NCBI GenBank assembly: GCA_045130475.1
Contig: JBGUPU010000064.1
Coordinates: 1 to 13,305 of the forward strand
Origin: CAG-791 sp045130475
GTDB lineage: Bacteria > Bacillota > Clostridia > Lachnospirales > Lachnospiraceae
Reading direction: 5' to 3'
Length of the DNA stretch: 13,305 nucleotides
The position numbers were made by a program, and so were the translations under genes. Of the stretch, positions 1 through 5,821 are shown in pieces (position 1 is the first letter of the stretch; each line of letters opens with the position of its first letter). The notes under the pieces were generated by a model that saw nothing but the letters and a program-made list of their open reading frames with translations, was not told where the DNA came from and ran no database searches.

Positions 1-133
1 GGCGCGCAACATCTCCTTCGGAGCTGCGCAAGGCCCTTCGGCTGTTTGTGCAGCTTGACGAGACTCAGAGCCATCAGATACCTTTTGGCCTTTACATCAT
101 ACTTTTTCTTAAAATACATACCGGGAGAACAAA
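1..133. other. Left-edge region upstream of coaBC with a stable hairpin
   Basis: No gene could be assigned here. Positions 21-56 fold into an extended hairpin: GCTGCGCAA (23-31) pairs with TTGTGCAGC (46-54) with one G-T wobble, and the loop holds a small GCC/GGC stem around CTTC. A smaller stem-loop, CTCC-TTC-GGAG, precedes it at 13-23. There is no T-tract, so this is not a typical terminator. A + strand frame is open from position 3 and stops at 135-137, overlapping the coaBC start as ATGA; it could be the tail of an upstream, translationally coupled gene. A - strand frame is also open from an ATG at 119 to the edge, without a Shine-Dalgarno site. Neither can be confirmed from the window. 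GGGAG at 123-127 is the ribosome binding site of coaBC. Confidence 0.4.
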
Positions 134-1369
134 ATGAAAAATCTGACAGGAAAATGTGTCCTTTTAGGCATCACGGGCGGAATTGCCGCCTATAAAATGG
201 CAAACGTTGCCAGCGCGCTGCACAAGGCAGGCGCCAAAGTCCATGTGATCATGACGGAAAACGCGACGAAATTCATCACGCCGCTGACATTTGAGACACT
301 GACCGGAACGAAATGCATGGTCGATACTTTTGACCGTGATTTCGAGTTTGATGTCCGTCATATTTCCGTAGCAAAAGAGGCAGATGTCATTCTGGTCGCC
401 CCCGCGACAGCGGATGTGATCGCCAAGATGGCTCACGGCATTGCCGACGATATGCTGACGACGGTCGTCCTGGCGGCAAAATGCAAAAAGCTCGTCTCGC
501 CGTCCATGAATACGGCCATGCTGGAAAATCCCATCACGCAGGACAATATCGCCCTGCTCAGAAAATACGGATTCACGATCATAGACTCCGCCAGCGGATA
601 CCTGGCATGCGGCGATACGGGCAGCGGAAAGCTCCCTGAACCCGGGGTGCTCTGCCAGTGGATCGAGCGCGAGATCGCATATATGGACAAGCCCATGAAA
701 GGGAAAAAGGTCGTAGTCACGGCCGGTCCCACCCAGGAGGCACTGGATCCCGTCCGCTATCTCACCAACCATTCCAGCGGCAAGATGGGCTACGCCATTG
801 CCCACGAGGCCATGCTGCGCGGCGCGGATGTCACCCTGATCTCAGGCCCTGTCGCCCTGCCGGCAGCACCGTTTGTCAGACAGAGGGATATCGTTTCCGC
901 AGCGGATATGTTCCAGGCGATCCGCGAAGAGATCTCCGACACGGATATCCTGATCAAGGCTGCCGCTGTCGCCGATTACCGCCCTGCACAGGTCGCTGAC
1001 CAGAAGATCAAAAAGGGTCTTTCCGGCGAAGGAAATCCCATTTCCGGCACCGAGGAGACCGGAATGTCCATCCCGCTGGCACGAACGCAGGATATCCTGG
1101 GCTGGGTTGCCGAAAACGGCCATCCCGGACTCTTTGTCTGCGGTTTTTCCATGGAGACAGAGAATCTTCTGGCAAATTCCTCTAAAAAGCTCACCAAAAA
1201 GAAGCTCGATATGATCGTCGCCAACAGCCTCCGGACTGAGGGCGCCGGATTCGGCGTTGACACTAATGTGGTCACTCTGATCACAAAAGACGGCGCCCAG
1301 GAGCTTCCTCTTATGAGCAAGGAGGATGTCGCCGGACAGATCTTTGACAAGATCACTTCTATGATGTGA
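134..1369 (+). CDS. coaBC: Bifunctional phosphopantothenoylcysteine decarboxylase / phosphopantothenate-cysteine ligase
   Basis: This cytoplasmic enzyme carries out two consecutive steps of coenzyme A synthesis. It joins 4'-phosphopantothenate to cysteine (CoaB), then decarboxylates the product to 4'-phosphopantetheine (CoaC, FMN-dependent). The 411-residue length is normal for the fused enzyme. The N-terminal flavoprotein half shows GITGGIAAYK (12-21), the catalytic His in VRHIS (H76), PSMNTAM (123-129) with N126, and the active-site Cys in ACGDTGSGKL (C159). These sit one residue later than H75, N125 and C158 of E. coli Dfp. The C-terminal ligase half starts near residue 190 and shows TAGPTQEALDPVR (196-208), the N212 region, AAAVADYRP (276-284) and the KIKK lysines (291-294). 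All key residues are present. The ATG start is preceded by GGGAG. coaX, which makes the substrate of the pathway, follows after an 89-bp gap. The assignment is very secure; only the upstream promoter is not visible. Confidence 0.97.
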   Translation: MKNLTGKCVLLGITGGIAAYKMANVASALHKAGAKVHVIMTENATKFITPLTFETLTGTKCMVDTFDRDFEFDVRHISVAKEADVILVAPATADVIAKMAHGIADDMLTTVVLAAKCKKLVSPSMNTAMLENPITQDNIALLRKYGFTIIDSASGYLACGDTGSGKLPEPGVLCQWIEREIAYMDKPMKGKKVVVTAGPTQEALDPVRYLTNHSSGKMGYAIAHEAMLRGADVTLISGPVALPAAPFVRQRDIVSAADMFQAIREEISDTDILIKAAAVADYRPAQVADQKIKKGLSGEGNPISGTEETGMSIPLARTQDILGWVAENGHPGLFVCGFSMETENLLANSSKKLTKKKLDMIVANSLRTEGAGFGVDTNVVTLITKDGAQELPLMSKEDVAGQIFDKITSMM

Positions 1370-1375
1370 CCTATG

Positions 1376-1417
1376 TAAGCTGAGTCAGCGCGGTGATAAG
1401 CTGAGCAAGCGCGGTGA
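1376..1417 (+). repeat. Tandem 21-bp duplication between coaBC and coaX
   Basis: Two adjacent 21-bp copies lie at 1376-1396 and 1397-1417. Both begin TAAGCTGAG and end AGCGCGGTGA, and they differ at only two internal bases (TC versus CA). The array begins six bases after the coaBC stop codon. The second copy contains the GTG (1414) that would extend the coaX frame upstream. This looks like a local slippage duplication in a spacer. No function is visible. Confidence 0.85.
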
Positions 1418-1444
1418 ACAGGCATTTGACAAGACTTATGAGAC

Positions 1445-1453
1445 AGGGAGGAG
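1445..1453 (+). promoter_or_regulatory. Shine-Dalgarno site fixing the TTG start of coaX
   Basis: AGGGAGGAG lies five bases before TTG 1459 and is the only strong ribosome binding site near the CoaX N-terminus. It favours the TTG over the in-frame GTG at 1414, whose upstream bases are the 21-bp repeat. Confidence 0.8.
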
Positions 1454-1458
1454 ACACC

Positions 1459-2316
1459 TTGATTCTCGCCATTGATATTGGAAATACAAATATAAAGTTC
1501 AGCGGTATAGTCCCTTGCGGCGTGGAGGCGGGGACAGATACGGAGGAACTGGATTTTACCGTCCTGTTTGAAGACAGGCTGCCCACAGAATCGGGGAAAG
1601 AAATGGAAAAGTTTCTGCATGACGCAGGACAGCTGCTGGCCCGGCACGGCATTTCTTTTCTGCCGCAGGACACTGTTCAGGCAGCGGCTGTCTCCAGCGT
1701 CGTGCCCGCAGTTACCCCGGCTGCAGTCTGTCTGGCGGAAAAAATCTGTCAGACAGCTCCGGCAGTGATCAGCTGCAGAAGTAACAGCGGCTTGTCCTTT
1801 GAGGGACTGCCCGCCCCTGAACGCGTGGGCGCGGACCGCATTGCTGACGCCGCCTGGGCTGCCGTGCGCTATCCTCTGCCGGCAATGACTGTGGATCTGG
1901 GGACTGCGACGACGATCAATGTGATCGGACCTGCACCCCGCCCGGGTCTGACAGGTGTATTTCTGGGAGGAATGATAGGTGCGGGTGTGAGTACTTCCCT
2001 GCATGCTCTGCGGACGGGGACAGCCCAGCTGCCGGAGCTGGCGCCCCGGGCTGTTCTGCCCGAAAATCTCATCGGGATCGATACGGACGGCTGTATGCTC
2101 TCGTCGGCGATCGTCGGGACAGCCGCCATGATCGAGGGGCTTGCCTCCAGAGTGGAGGAACAGCTGGGCAGACCTGTGACATTGATCCTGACAGGCGGGA
2201 ACGCGGGATTTGTTTCGCCCTGGATTCGCAGACCCTATATATATGAAGCATCGCTGGCCTCAAAAGGGACCGCGGTGATCGCCCTGCGGGAAATTGCCTC
2301 ACGGGGCACTCCGTGA
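1459..2316 (+). CDS. coaX: Type III pantothenate kinase
   Basis: This enzyme phosphorylates pantothenate with ATP, the first committed step of CoA synthesis. The type III family uses an ASKHA (actin/Hsp70-like) fold, generally needs a monovalent cation, and is not inhibited by CoA. From the TTG start the protein has 285 residues, somewhat longer than the usual ~255-260, with extra residues around 20-50. Visible motifs are DIGNTNIKFSG (5-15, phosphate loop), GADR with the catalytic Asp (124-127, D126), DLGTATTINVI (146-156), GVFLGGMIGAG (166-176) and LTGGNAG (244-250). The mature enzyme should begin MILAIDIGNTN, because family members start directly at this motif and the strong AGGGAGGAG site sits in front of the TTG. 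An upstream in-frame GTG at 1414 would add 15 residues of repeat-derived sequence and is less likely. The gene follows coaBC in the same direction and probably shares its transcript. Confidence 0.95.
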   Translation: MILAIDIGNTNIKFSGIVPCGVEAGTDTEELDFTVLFEDRLPTESGKEMEKFLHDAGQLLARHGISFLPQDTVQAAAVSSVVPAVTPAAVCLAEKICQTAPAVISCRSNSGLSFEGLPAPERVGADRIADAAWAAVRYPLPAMTVDLGTATTINVIGPAPRPGLTGVFLGGMIGAGVSTSLHALRTGTAQLPELAPRAVLPENLIGIDTDGCMLSSAIVGTAAMIEGLASRVEEQLGRPVTLILTGGNAGFVSPWIRRPYIYEASLASKGTAVIALREIASRGTP

Positions 2317-2318
2317 GC

Positions 2319-2403
2319 AGCAATCAGGCAGCCGCGCAGATCAGAAAACAGTGCAGATCAGAAAGCAGTGCAGATCAGACAGCAATTCATATCAGACAGC
2401 AGT
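2319..2403 (+). repeat. 17-bp tandem repeat array (four clear copies plus one degenerate)
   Basis: Consecutive 17-bp units start at 2336, 2353, 2370 and 2387. The first two differ at one base and read GCAGATCAGAAA followed by (A/G)CAGT. The third and fourth carry ATCAGACAGCA. A worn fifth copy at 2319-2335 keeps the ATCAGG core. The array fills nearly the whole gap from the coaX stop to the peptidase ribosome binding site. Because 17 is not a multiple of three, copies shift the reading frame, which argues that this stretch is not translated. The in-frame GTG at 2368 inside the array is therefore unlikely to be the start of the next gene. Confidence 0.85.
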
Positions 2404-2417
2404 GTACAGCAGAAGAC

Positions 2418-2423
2418 AGGAGA
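2418..2423 (+). promoter_or_regulatory. Shine-Dalgarno site for a TTG start of the P1 peptidase
   Basis: AGGAGA lies seven bases before TTG 2431, which is in frame with the peptidase. The nearby ATG at 2426 is in a different frame and the GTG at 2368 lies within the 17-bp repeats. Confidence 0.65.
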
Positions 2424-2430
2424 ATATGTT

Positions 2431-3552
2431 TTGAACGGAACCGGAAACGAGAGTTTGAATGAAAGAGAAAATGGTCTTACACAGGTGGACCTGGCTGCCT
2501 TCCCGGGAATCCGGATAGGGCAGACCGAGGATACTGAAGGAGGAAGCGGAATAACCGTTGTTCTGTGTGAAGACCCCGCGGGAATGGCGGCAGGCCTGCA
2601 CATCGGAGGAGGCGGTCCGGCATGCCGGGAAACGGGACTGTTGGACCCGGTCACGACGGCGCAGCATATCCACGCAGCAGTCCTTGGCGGCGGCAGTGCC
2701 TTCGGCCTGGACGCGGCAGGGGGTGTCATGCGCTACCTCGAAGAAAAGGGGATCGGTGTGGAAGTAAGGGGGATCCATGTTCCACTGGTCACTCAGGTGG
2801 ATATTTTTGATCTGCCGGTGGGAGATCCCCGGGTGCGCCCCGATCAGAGAATGGGCTATGAGGCCTGCAGACTGTCGGAACAGGCAGGAGGAAACTATCA
2901 GGATGGCTGTCACGGAGCCGGATGCGGCGCTACGATCGGCAAATATGCAGGCGGTCAGCACGCCATGAAGTCAGGGATCGGTTCCTGTGTACTGCGTCAG
3001 GGGGACCTGATGGTCGGTGCGATCGTGGCAGTCAATGCCTTTGGTGATATTTATGACTGGAAAACAGGACAGAAAACTGCGGGGGCTTATGCTCCGGACG
3101 GCAGATTCTATGACAGGGCGGAAACGATCTCCTTCCTTCGGCTGATGGAGGAGGCCGGAAGCCGCGCTGCAGACAGCAGTCCATCAAAAAAAGGAGAAGA
3201 AGAGAAACCTGCAGATTTTGTCACCTTTTCTGAGGAGGCTTCCCTCAATACCACCATTGGAATTGTCTTTACCAATGCTCCTTTCCGGAAACCCCAGCTC
3301 TGCAAGATTGCCGCGATGGCTCATGACGGATTTGCAAGATCCATTTTCCCTGTCCACACTTCGGGAGACGGAGACAGCATCATAGCTCTTTCGATCCCTT
3401 CAAAGGACTCCGGAAAAAGTGTCTCTGCCGGTATTGATACAGTCGGTTCCCTGGCAGCCTGCGCGGCCTCCGAAGCGATCCTGCGCGGAGTACGAAGTGC
3501 CTGCTCAGCATACGGATACAAGGCTCTGAAAGATATGGAAAAACATACATAA
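2431..3552 (+). CDS. P1 family (S58, DmpA/BapA-like) N-terminal-nucleophile peptidase
   Basis: Members of this family are self-cleaving Ntn hydrolases. The precursor is cut just before a Ser/Thr that becomes the nucleophile of the C-terminal chain. Known relatives are L-aminopeptidase/D-esterase DmpA, beta-peptidyl aminopeptidase BapA and nylon-oligomer hydrolase NylC. From TTG 2431 the protein has 373 residues. Visible family blocks are FPGIRIGQTED, the glycine-rich GGGGPACRETGLLDP (59-73), VLGGGSAFGLDAAGGVMRYLEEKGIG (read as two blocks, about 84-109), IFDLPVGDPRVRPDQRMGYEAC, MVGAIVAVNAFGDIYD (194-209), the cleavage and nucleophile site LNTTIG (N273/T274), AAMAHDGFARSIFPVHT, DGDSI, and AACAASEAILRGV near the end. 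A charged linker (about 247-268, SPSKKGEEEK) precedes the cleavage site. No signal peptide is seen, so it is probably cytoplasmic. It follows coaX after 114 bp with no terminator between. Substrate is unknown. Start choice is moderately sure, family very sure. Confidence 0.88.
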   Translation: MNGTGNESLNERENGLTQVDLAAFPGIRIGQTEDTEGGSGITVVLCEDPAGMAAGLHIGGGGPACRETGLLDPVTTAQHIHAAVLGGGSAFGLDAAGGVMRYLEEKGIGVEVRGIHVPLVTQVDIFDLPVGDPRVRPDQRMGYEACRLSEQAGGNYQDGCHGAGCGATIGKYAGGQHAMKSGIGSCVLRQGDLMVGAIVAVNAFGDIYDWKTGQKTAGAYAPDGRFYDRAETISFLRLMEEAGSRAADSSPSKKGEEEKPADFVTFSEEASLNTTIGIVFTNAPFRKPQLCKIAAMAHDGFARSIFPVHTSGDGDSIIALSIPSKDSGKSVSAGIDTVGSLAACAASEAILRGVRSACSAYGYKALKDMEKHT

Positions 3553-3568
3553 ACAGATCAGGAAACAT

Positions 3569-3603
3569 AAAAAACGCCGGACAGGCAGAATGCCTGTCCG
3601 GCG
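3569..3603 (-). terminator. Intrinsic terminator of the CotH gene between convergent genes
   Basis: A perfect 13-bp stem (CGCCGGACAGGCA at 3575-3587 with its complement at 3591-3603) closes on a GAA loop. Six A residues (3569-3574) precede it, giving a U-tract when read on the - strand, so it is a classic terminator for the CotH gene. Read on the + strand it begins 23 bases after the P1 peptidase stop and is followed by a weaker AATCATTTAT, so it may also end that transcript. A second small perfect stem, GCAGCG-GTC-CGCTGC, lies at 3676-3690 close to the CotH stop and has no T-tract. Confidence 0.9.
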
Positions 3604-3697
3604 AATCATTTATCAGCCTGTTTCGCAGGCCGGGGAAGCAGTAGAGACAGAAGCGGAAAACGCTGCTTTATTTTGGCAGCGGTCCGCTGCGGGTGCT

Positions 3698-5551
3698 TTA
3701 CTGACCTTCCGAATGCTCGGCGAGGATTTTCTCCACGACACTGTACCGGTCCTCAAAGAAGGAGTTTATTTCGGTATCGACGATCTGGTTGAAGTCCAGA
3801 CCGGAGTCCTCCCCGAAGAAGCGCCGGAAATGGATCTTCATGGGATCTGTCATCTGCTCCGCATACTGATCGGTCTTTTCCTTTACTGATCCGGGTGTAA
3901 AGATGGTATTTCCGTATTCGAGGATGCGCTCCTCGAATTTTTTTCTGAAGCCGGGATTGTTCCAGAGGCTCCCGAACATTTTCATCTTGTTTGTCTTAAT
4001 GACATATTTCAGTGTGTCATGGTCCTTGAGTTCCGAGGAGATGGCAGCAGAGTTGACATCAAACAATACCCAGCGCCAGCGGCCGTCCCTGTAGTCGGAA
4101 GACTCTTCGGAAAAGCTGCCGGTGGATGGATATTCGACATCTCCGCCGGTTTTTTCATAGGTGATGGTATTTCCCTTTGACTGCCGGGTGCGCCAGAGAG
4201 CAAAATTTCCGTTGGGCCAGTCCCCGGACCGGGAGCAGTAGATCAGGGCGGCATAATAGTTGATGAAGCTGTCCATGTCCATCATTTCACACGCCTTCTG
4301 GTAGTTGGCTTCGACGGACATATCGCTTTCTTCTATAAAGGATTTCAGCTCCTGATAAAGGGCAAGATCCTTTTCTTCACCGATCTCGATCTCATTGTTT
4401 TTGATCTCCACTATTTCTTCCCTGGGGACATCATAGTAGTAGCTGAAATACCGATCGTCGTATTTTTCGGTGAGATAATAAAATCCCCAGAATTCGCCAT
4501 CAAGGAAGAGAAGACAGGGCACATAATGCATGGTCGCAAATCCCTGGTCAGCGGCGAGCTCGGAGACCAGCCTGTCTTTCTGTTTGGTGTAGCAGTCGTC
4601 ACCCCCGCAGGTGAGCGTCATCCGCTTGGGGGTATAGCCTGTTCCGAAGAAGTCATACAGGAATCTGTTATTCCCGTCATAGGTTTTCCGTGCGTAGAGG
4701 TTCAGACTCTTGGGAAGAAAACCTCTGCTTCCTCCGCCCTGGATCCGGATGCCTGATTCCTGCTGCAGGAGAAGTTCCCCGTCCTCCGAAAAGAACTGGA
4801 TATTTGCCTGCCGCTCCCAGTCGTCTCCCTGATTGTGGTAATTTGCATCCCACCACCACCAGAAATGGCGGTACCAGATGTCGTCGTTGTGGAAGGAATC
4901 AGCGGCGGCAAAATCATCGAAAGTCTTTCCGGTTACATAGATCCCTTTCTCGTAATCGAACAGATTGGCGGGATCCGTGACGATGGAGATCACCCTGGCG
5001 CTGCCGTAGCCTTCCCGCCCTTTGTAGCCGACAAAATAGGAACCTGTCTCTATCTCACTGCGCTGGTCATTGAGATCATAAAAAACAGCCCTGACTACGG
5101 TACATTTGTCCACGGGATAATCCGGGACCCTGTAATTCATGACACGTCTTCCCTTGCTGAGATTTTCCACAGCGTCAAGGTCAAAACCTGTAGTGACATC
5201 GGTGCGCAGAGAATAAAGATTGTCATTGGAAGTGGCGTCATCAATACTGATGCCGTCTTCATACAGGAAGGTTCCTTCCTGCCCGCGGACCGGTTCCGAT
5301 CCGTCCAGAGTGTAGTAGATTTCGGCTGTGGGAGCCTTGATCTGCAAGGTAAAAGGATCCTCATAAAAACCGGAGGGCTTTGAAAAAACGATGCTGCCGG
5401 CTTTGACCGCAGTGACGGCGGATTCTTCTTTCGGGGCTTTACTGTTCTCCCGGCCAAAGAGCAGCACGAGGGAAAGCAGGATGCAGCCGCAGACAAGGAC
5501 CAGGGCGGTGAGCCATCTGTATAGACTTTGGGGTGAATGATATGTTTTCAT
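3698..5551 (-). CDS. Membrane-anchored CotH kinase family protein with N-terminal chitobiase-like domain
   Basis: CotH proteins have an atypical protein-kinase fold. Bacillus CotH phosphorylates the spore-coat proteins CotB and CotG. This 617-residue protein starts with a short basic tail and a single hydrophobic segment (about 13-32), so the rest probably lies outside the membrane. Residues about 55-100 (KPSGFYEDPFTLQI, then IYYTLDGSEP) match a chitobiase/HEX C-terminal-type Ig-like repeat. The CotH part includes GIRIQGGGSRGFLPKSLNLYAR (two blocks, 267-288), DRLVSELA (326-333), LDGEFWGFYYLTEKYDDRYF (350-369), DMDSFINYYAALIY (425-438), SGDWPNGNFALWR (442-454) and WVLFDVNS (494-501), the likely late acidic metal-site strand. 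An unusual aromatic stretch HFWWWWDANYH lies at 229-239. The ATG at 5551 was chosen because GAGGT precedes it closely and it opens directly into the membrane anchor. The frame is open to 5650, but that extension covers the leader palindrome. Substrate unknown; family sure. Confidence 0.85.
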   Translation of the reverse strand: MKTYHSPQSLYRWLTALVLVCGCILLSLVLLFGRENSKAPKEESAVTAVKAGSIVFSKPSGFYEDPFTLQIKAPTAEIYYTLDGSEPVRGQEGTFLYEDGISIDDATSNDNLYSLRTDVTTGFDLDAVENLSKGRRVMNYRVPDYPVDKCTVVRAVFYDLNDQRSEIETGSYFVGYKGREGYGSARVISIVTDPANLFDYEKGIYVTGKTFDDFAAADSFHNDDIWYRHFWWWWDANYHNQGDDWERQANIQFFSEDGELLLQQESGIRIQGGGSRGFLPKSLNLYARKTYDGNNRFLYDFFGTGYTPKRMTLTCGGDDCYTKQKDRLVSELAADQGFATMHYVPCLLFLDGEFWGFYYLTEKYDDRYFSYYYDVPREEIVEIKNNEIEIGEEKDLALYQELKSFIEESDMSVEANYQKACEMMDMDSFINYYAALIYCSRSGDWPNGNFALWRTRQSKGNTITYEKTGGDVEYPSTGSFSEESSDYRDGRWRWVLFDVNSAAISSELKDHDTLKYVIKTNKMKMFGSLWNNPGFRKKFEERILEYGNTIFTPGSVKEKTDQYAEQMTDPMKIHFRRFFGEDSGLDFNQIVDTEINSFFEDRYSVVEKILAEHSEGQ

Positions 5552-5570
5552 GTTACCTCGGATCATTTTC

Positions 5571-5590
5571 AGGACCCGCCCGCGGGTCCT
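5571..5590. repeat. 9-bp-arm palindrome in the CotH leader
   Basis: AGGACCCGC (5571-5579) and its exact complement GCGGGTCCT (5582-5590) are separated by CC. It lies 20 bp upstream of the CotH start codon, downstream of its predicted promoter, so it would be in the 5' untranslated RNA. There is no T-tract on either side in the right position for a terminator. It could be a protein operator or an RNA hairpin near the ribosome binding site. Which one cannot be told from sequence. Confidence 0.6.
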
Positions 5591-5668
5591 ATGCGATAAA
5601 AAACAAACTGACCGGTCAGCAGACAGGATTGCAGGCAAAGCAGCTGACAAAAGGAGTCTAATCTGTAA

Positions 5669-5698
5669 ATTATAGCAGAGAACACCTCAAATGTACAA
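5669..5698 (-). promoter_or_regulatory. Predicted promoter of the CotH gene
   Basis: Read on the - strand, TTGTAC (5698-5693), an 18-nt spacer and a perfect TATAAT (5674-5669) form a sigma-A-like promoter. TG one base before the -10 box makes an extended -10 that compensates for the weak -35. The expected RNA start is near 5662, giving a leader of about 110 nt that includes the 5571-5590 palindrome. Confidence 0.6.
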
Positions 5699-5731
5699 TG
5701 TGACACCCTTCTGAGACAGGCGGACGCCGAT

Positions 5732-5760
5732 TTGTAATTCGGGTGCTGCAAGGATATAAT
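5732..5760 (+). promoter_or_regulatory. Predicted promoter of the polytopic membrane protein gene
   Basis: TTGTAA (5732-5737), a 17-nt spacer and a perfect TATAAT (5755-5760) form a good sigma-A-like promoter about 60 bp ahead of the start codon. Its -35 box lies 33 bp from the -35 of the oppositely directed CotH promoter, so one bound regulator could reach both. Confidence 0.75.
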
Positions 5761-5821
5761 TGTACTGAAAATCGATGCATGTGACTTCTCTTAGAAGTTT
5801 ACCGCAGAAAGGAAAGCAGGA

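Noticed and set aside
1..119. - strand frame from an ATG at 119 to the left edge
   Set aside because: It has no Shine-Dalgarno site, starts inside the coaBC leader, and cannot be judged because it is cut by the edge.
976..2004. 342-codon - strand frame opposite coaBC and coaX
   Set aside because: It is antisense to two well-recognised enzymes and covers the 21-bp repeats.
2319..2403. CRISPR-like array
   Set aside because: Units are 17 bp, directly adjacent with no spacers, and there are no cas genes in the window.
5552..5650. Longer CotH start at 5650 (33 extra residues)
   Set aside because: The extension lies over the leader palindrome, puts polar residues before the membrane anchor, and lies close to the predicted RNA start without a good ribosome binding site.
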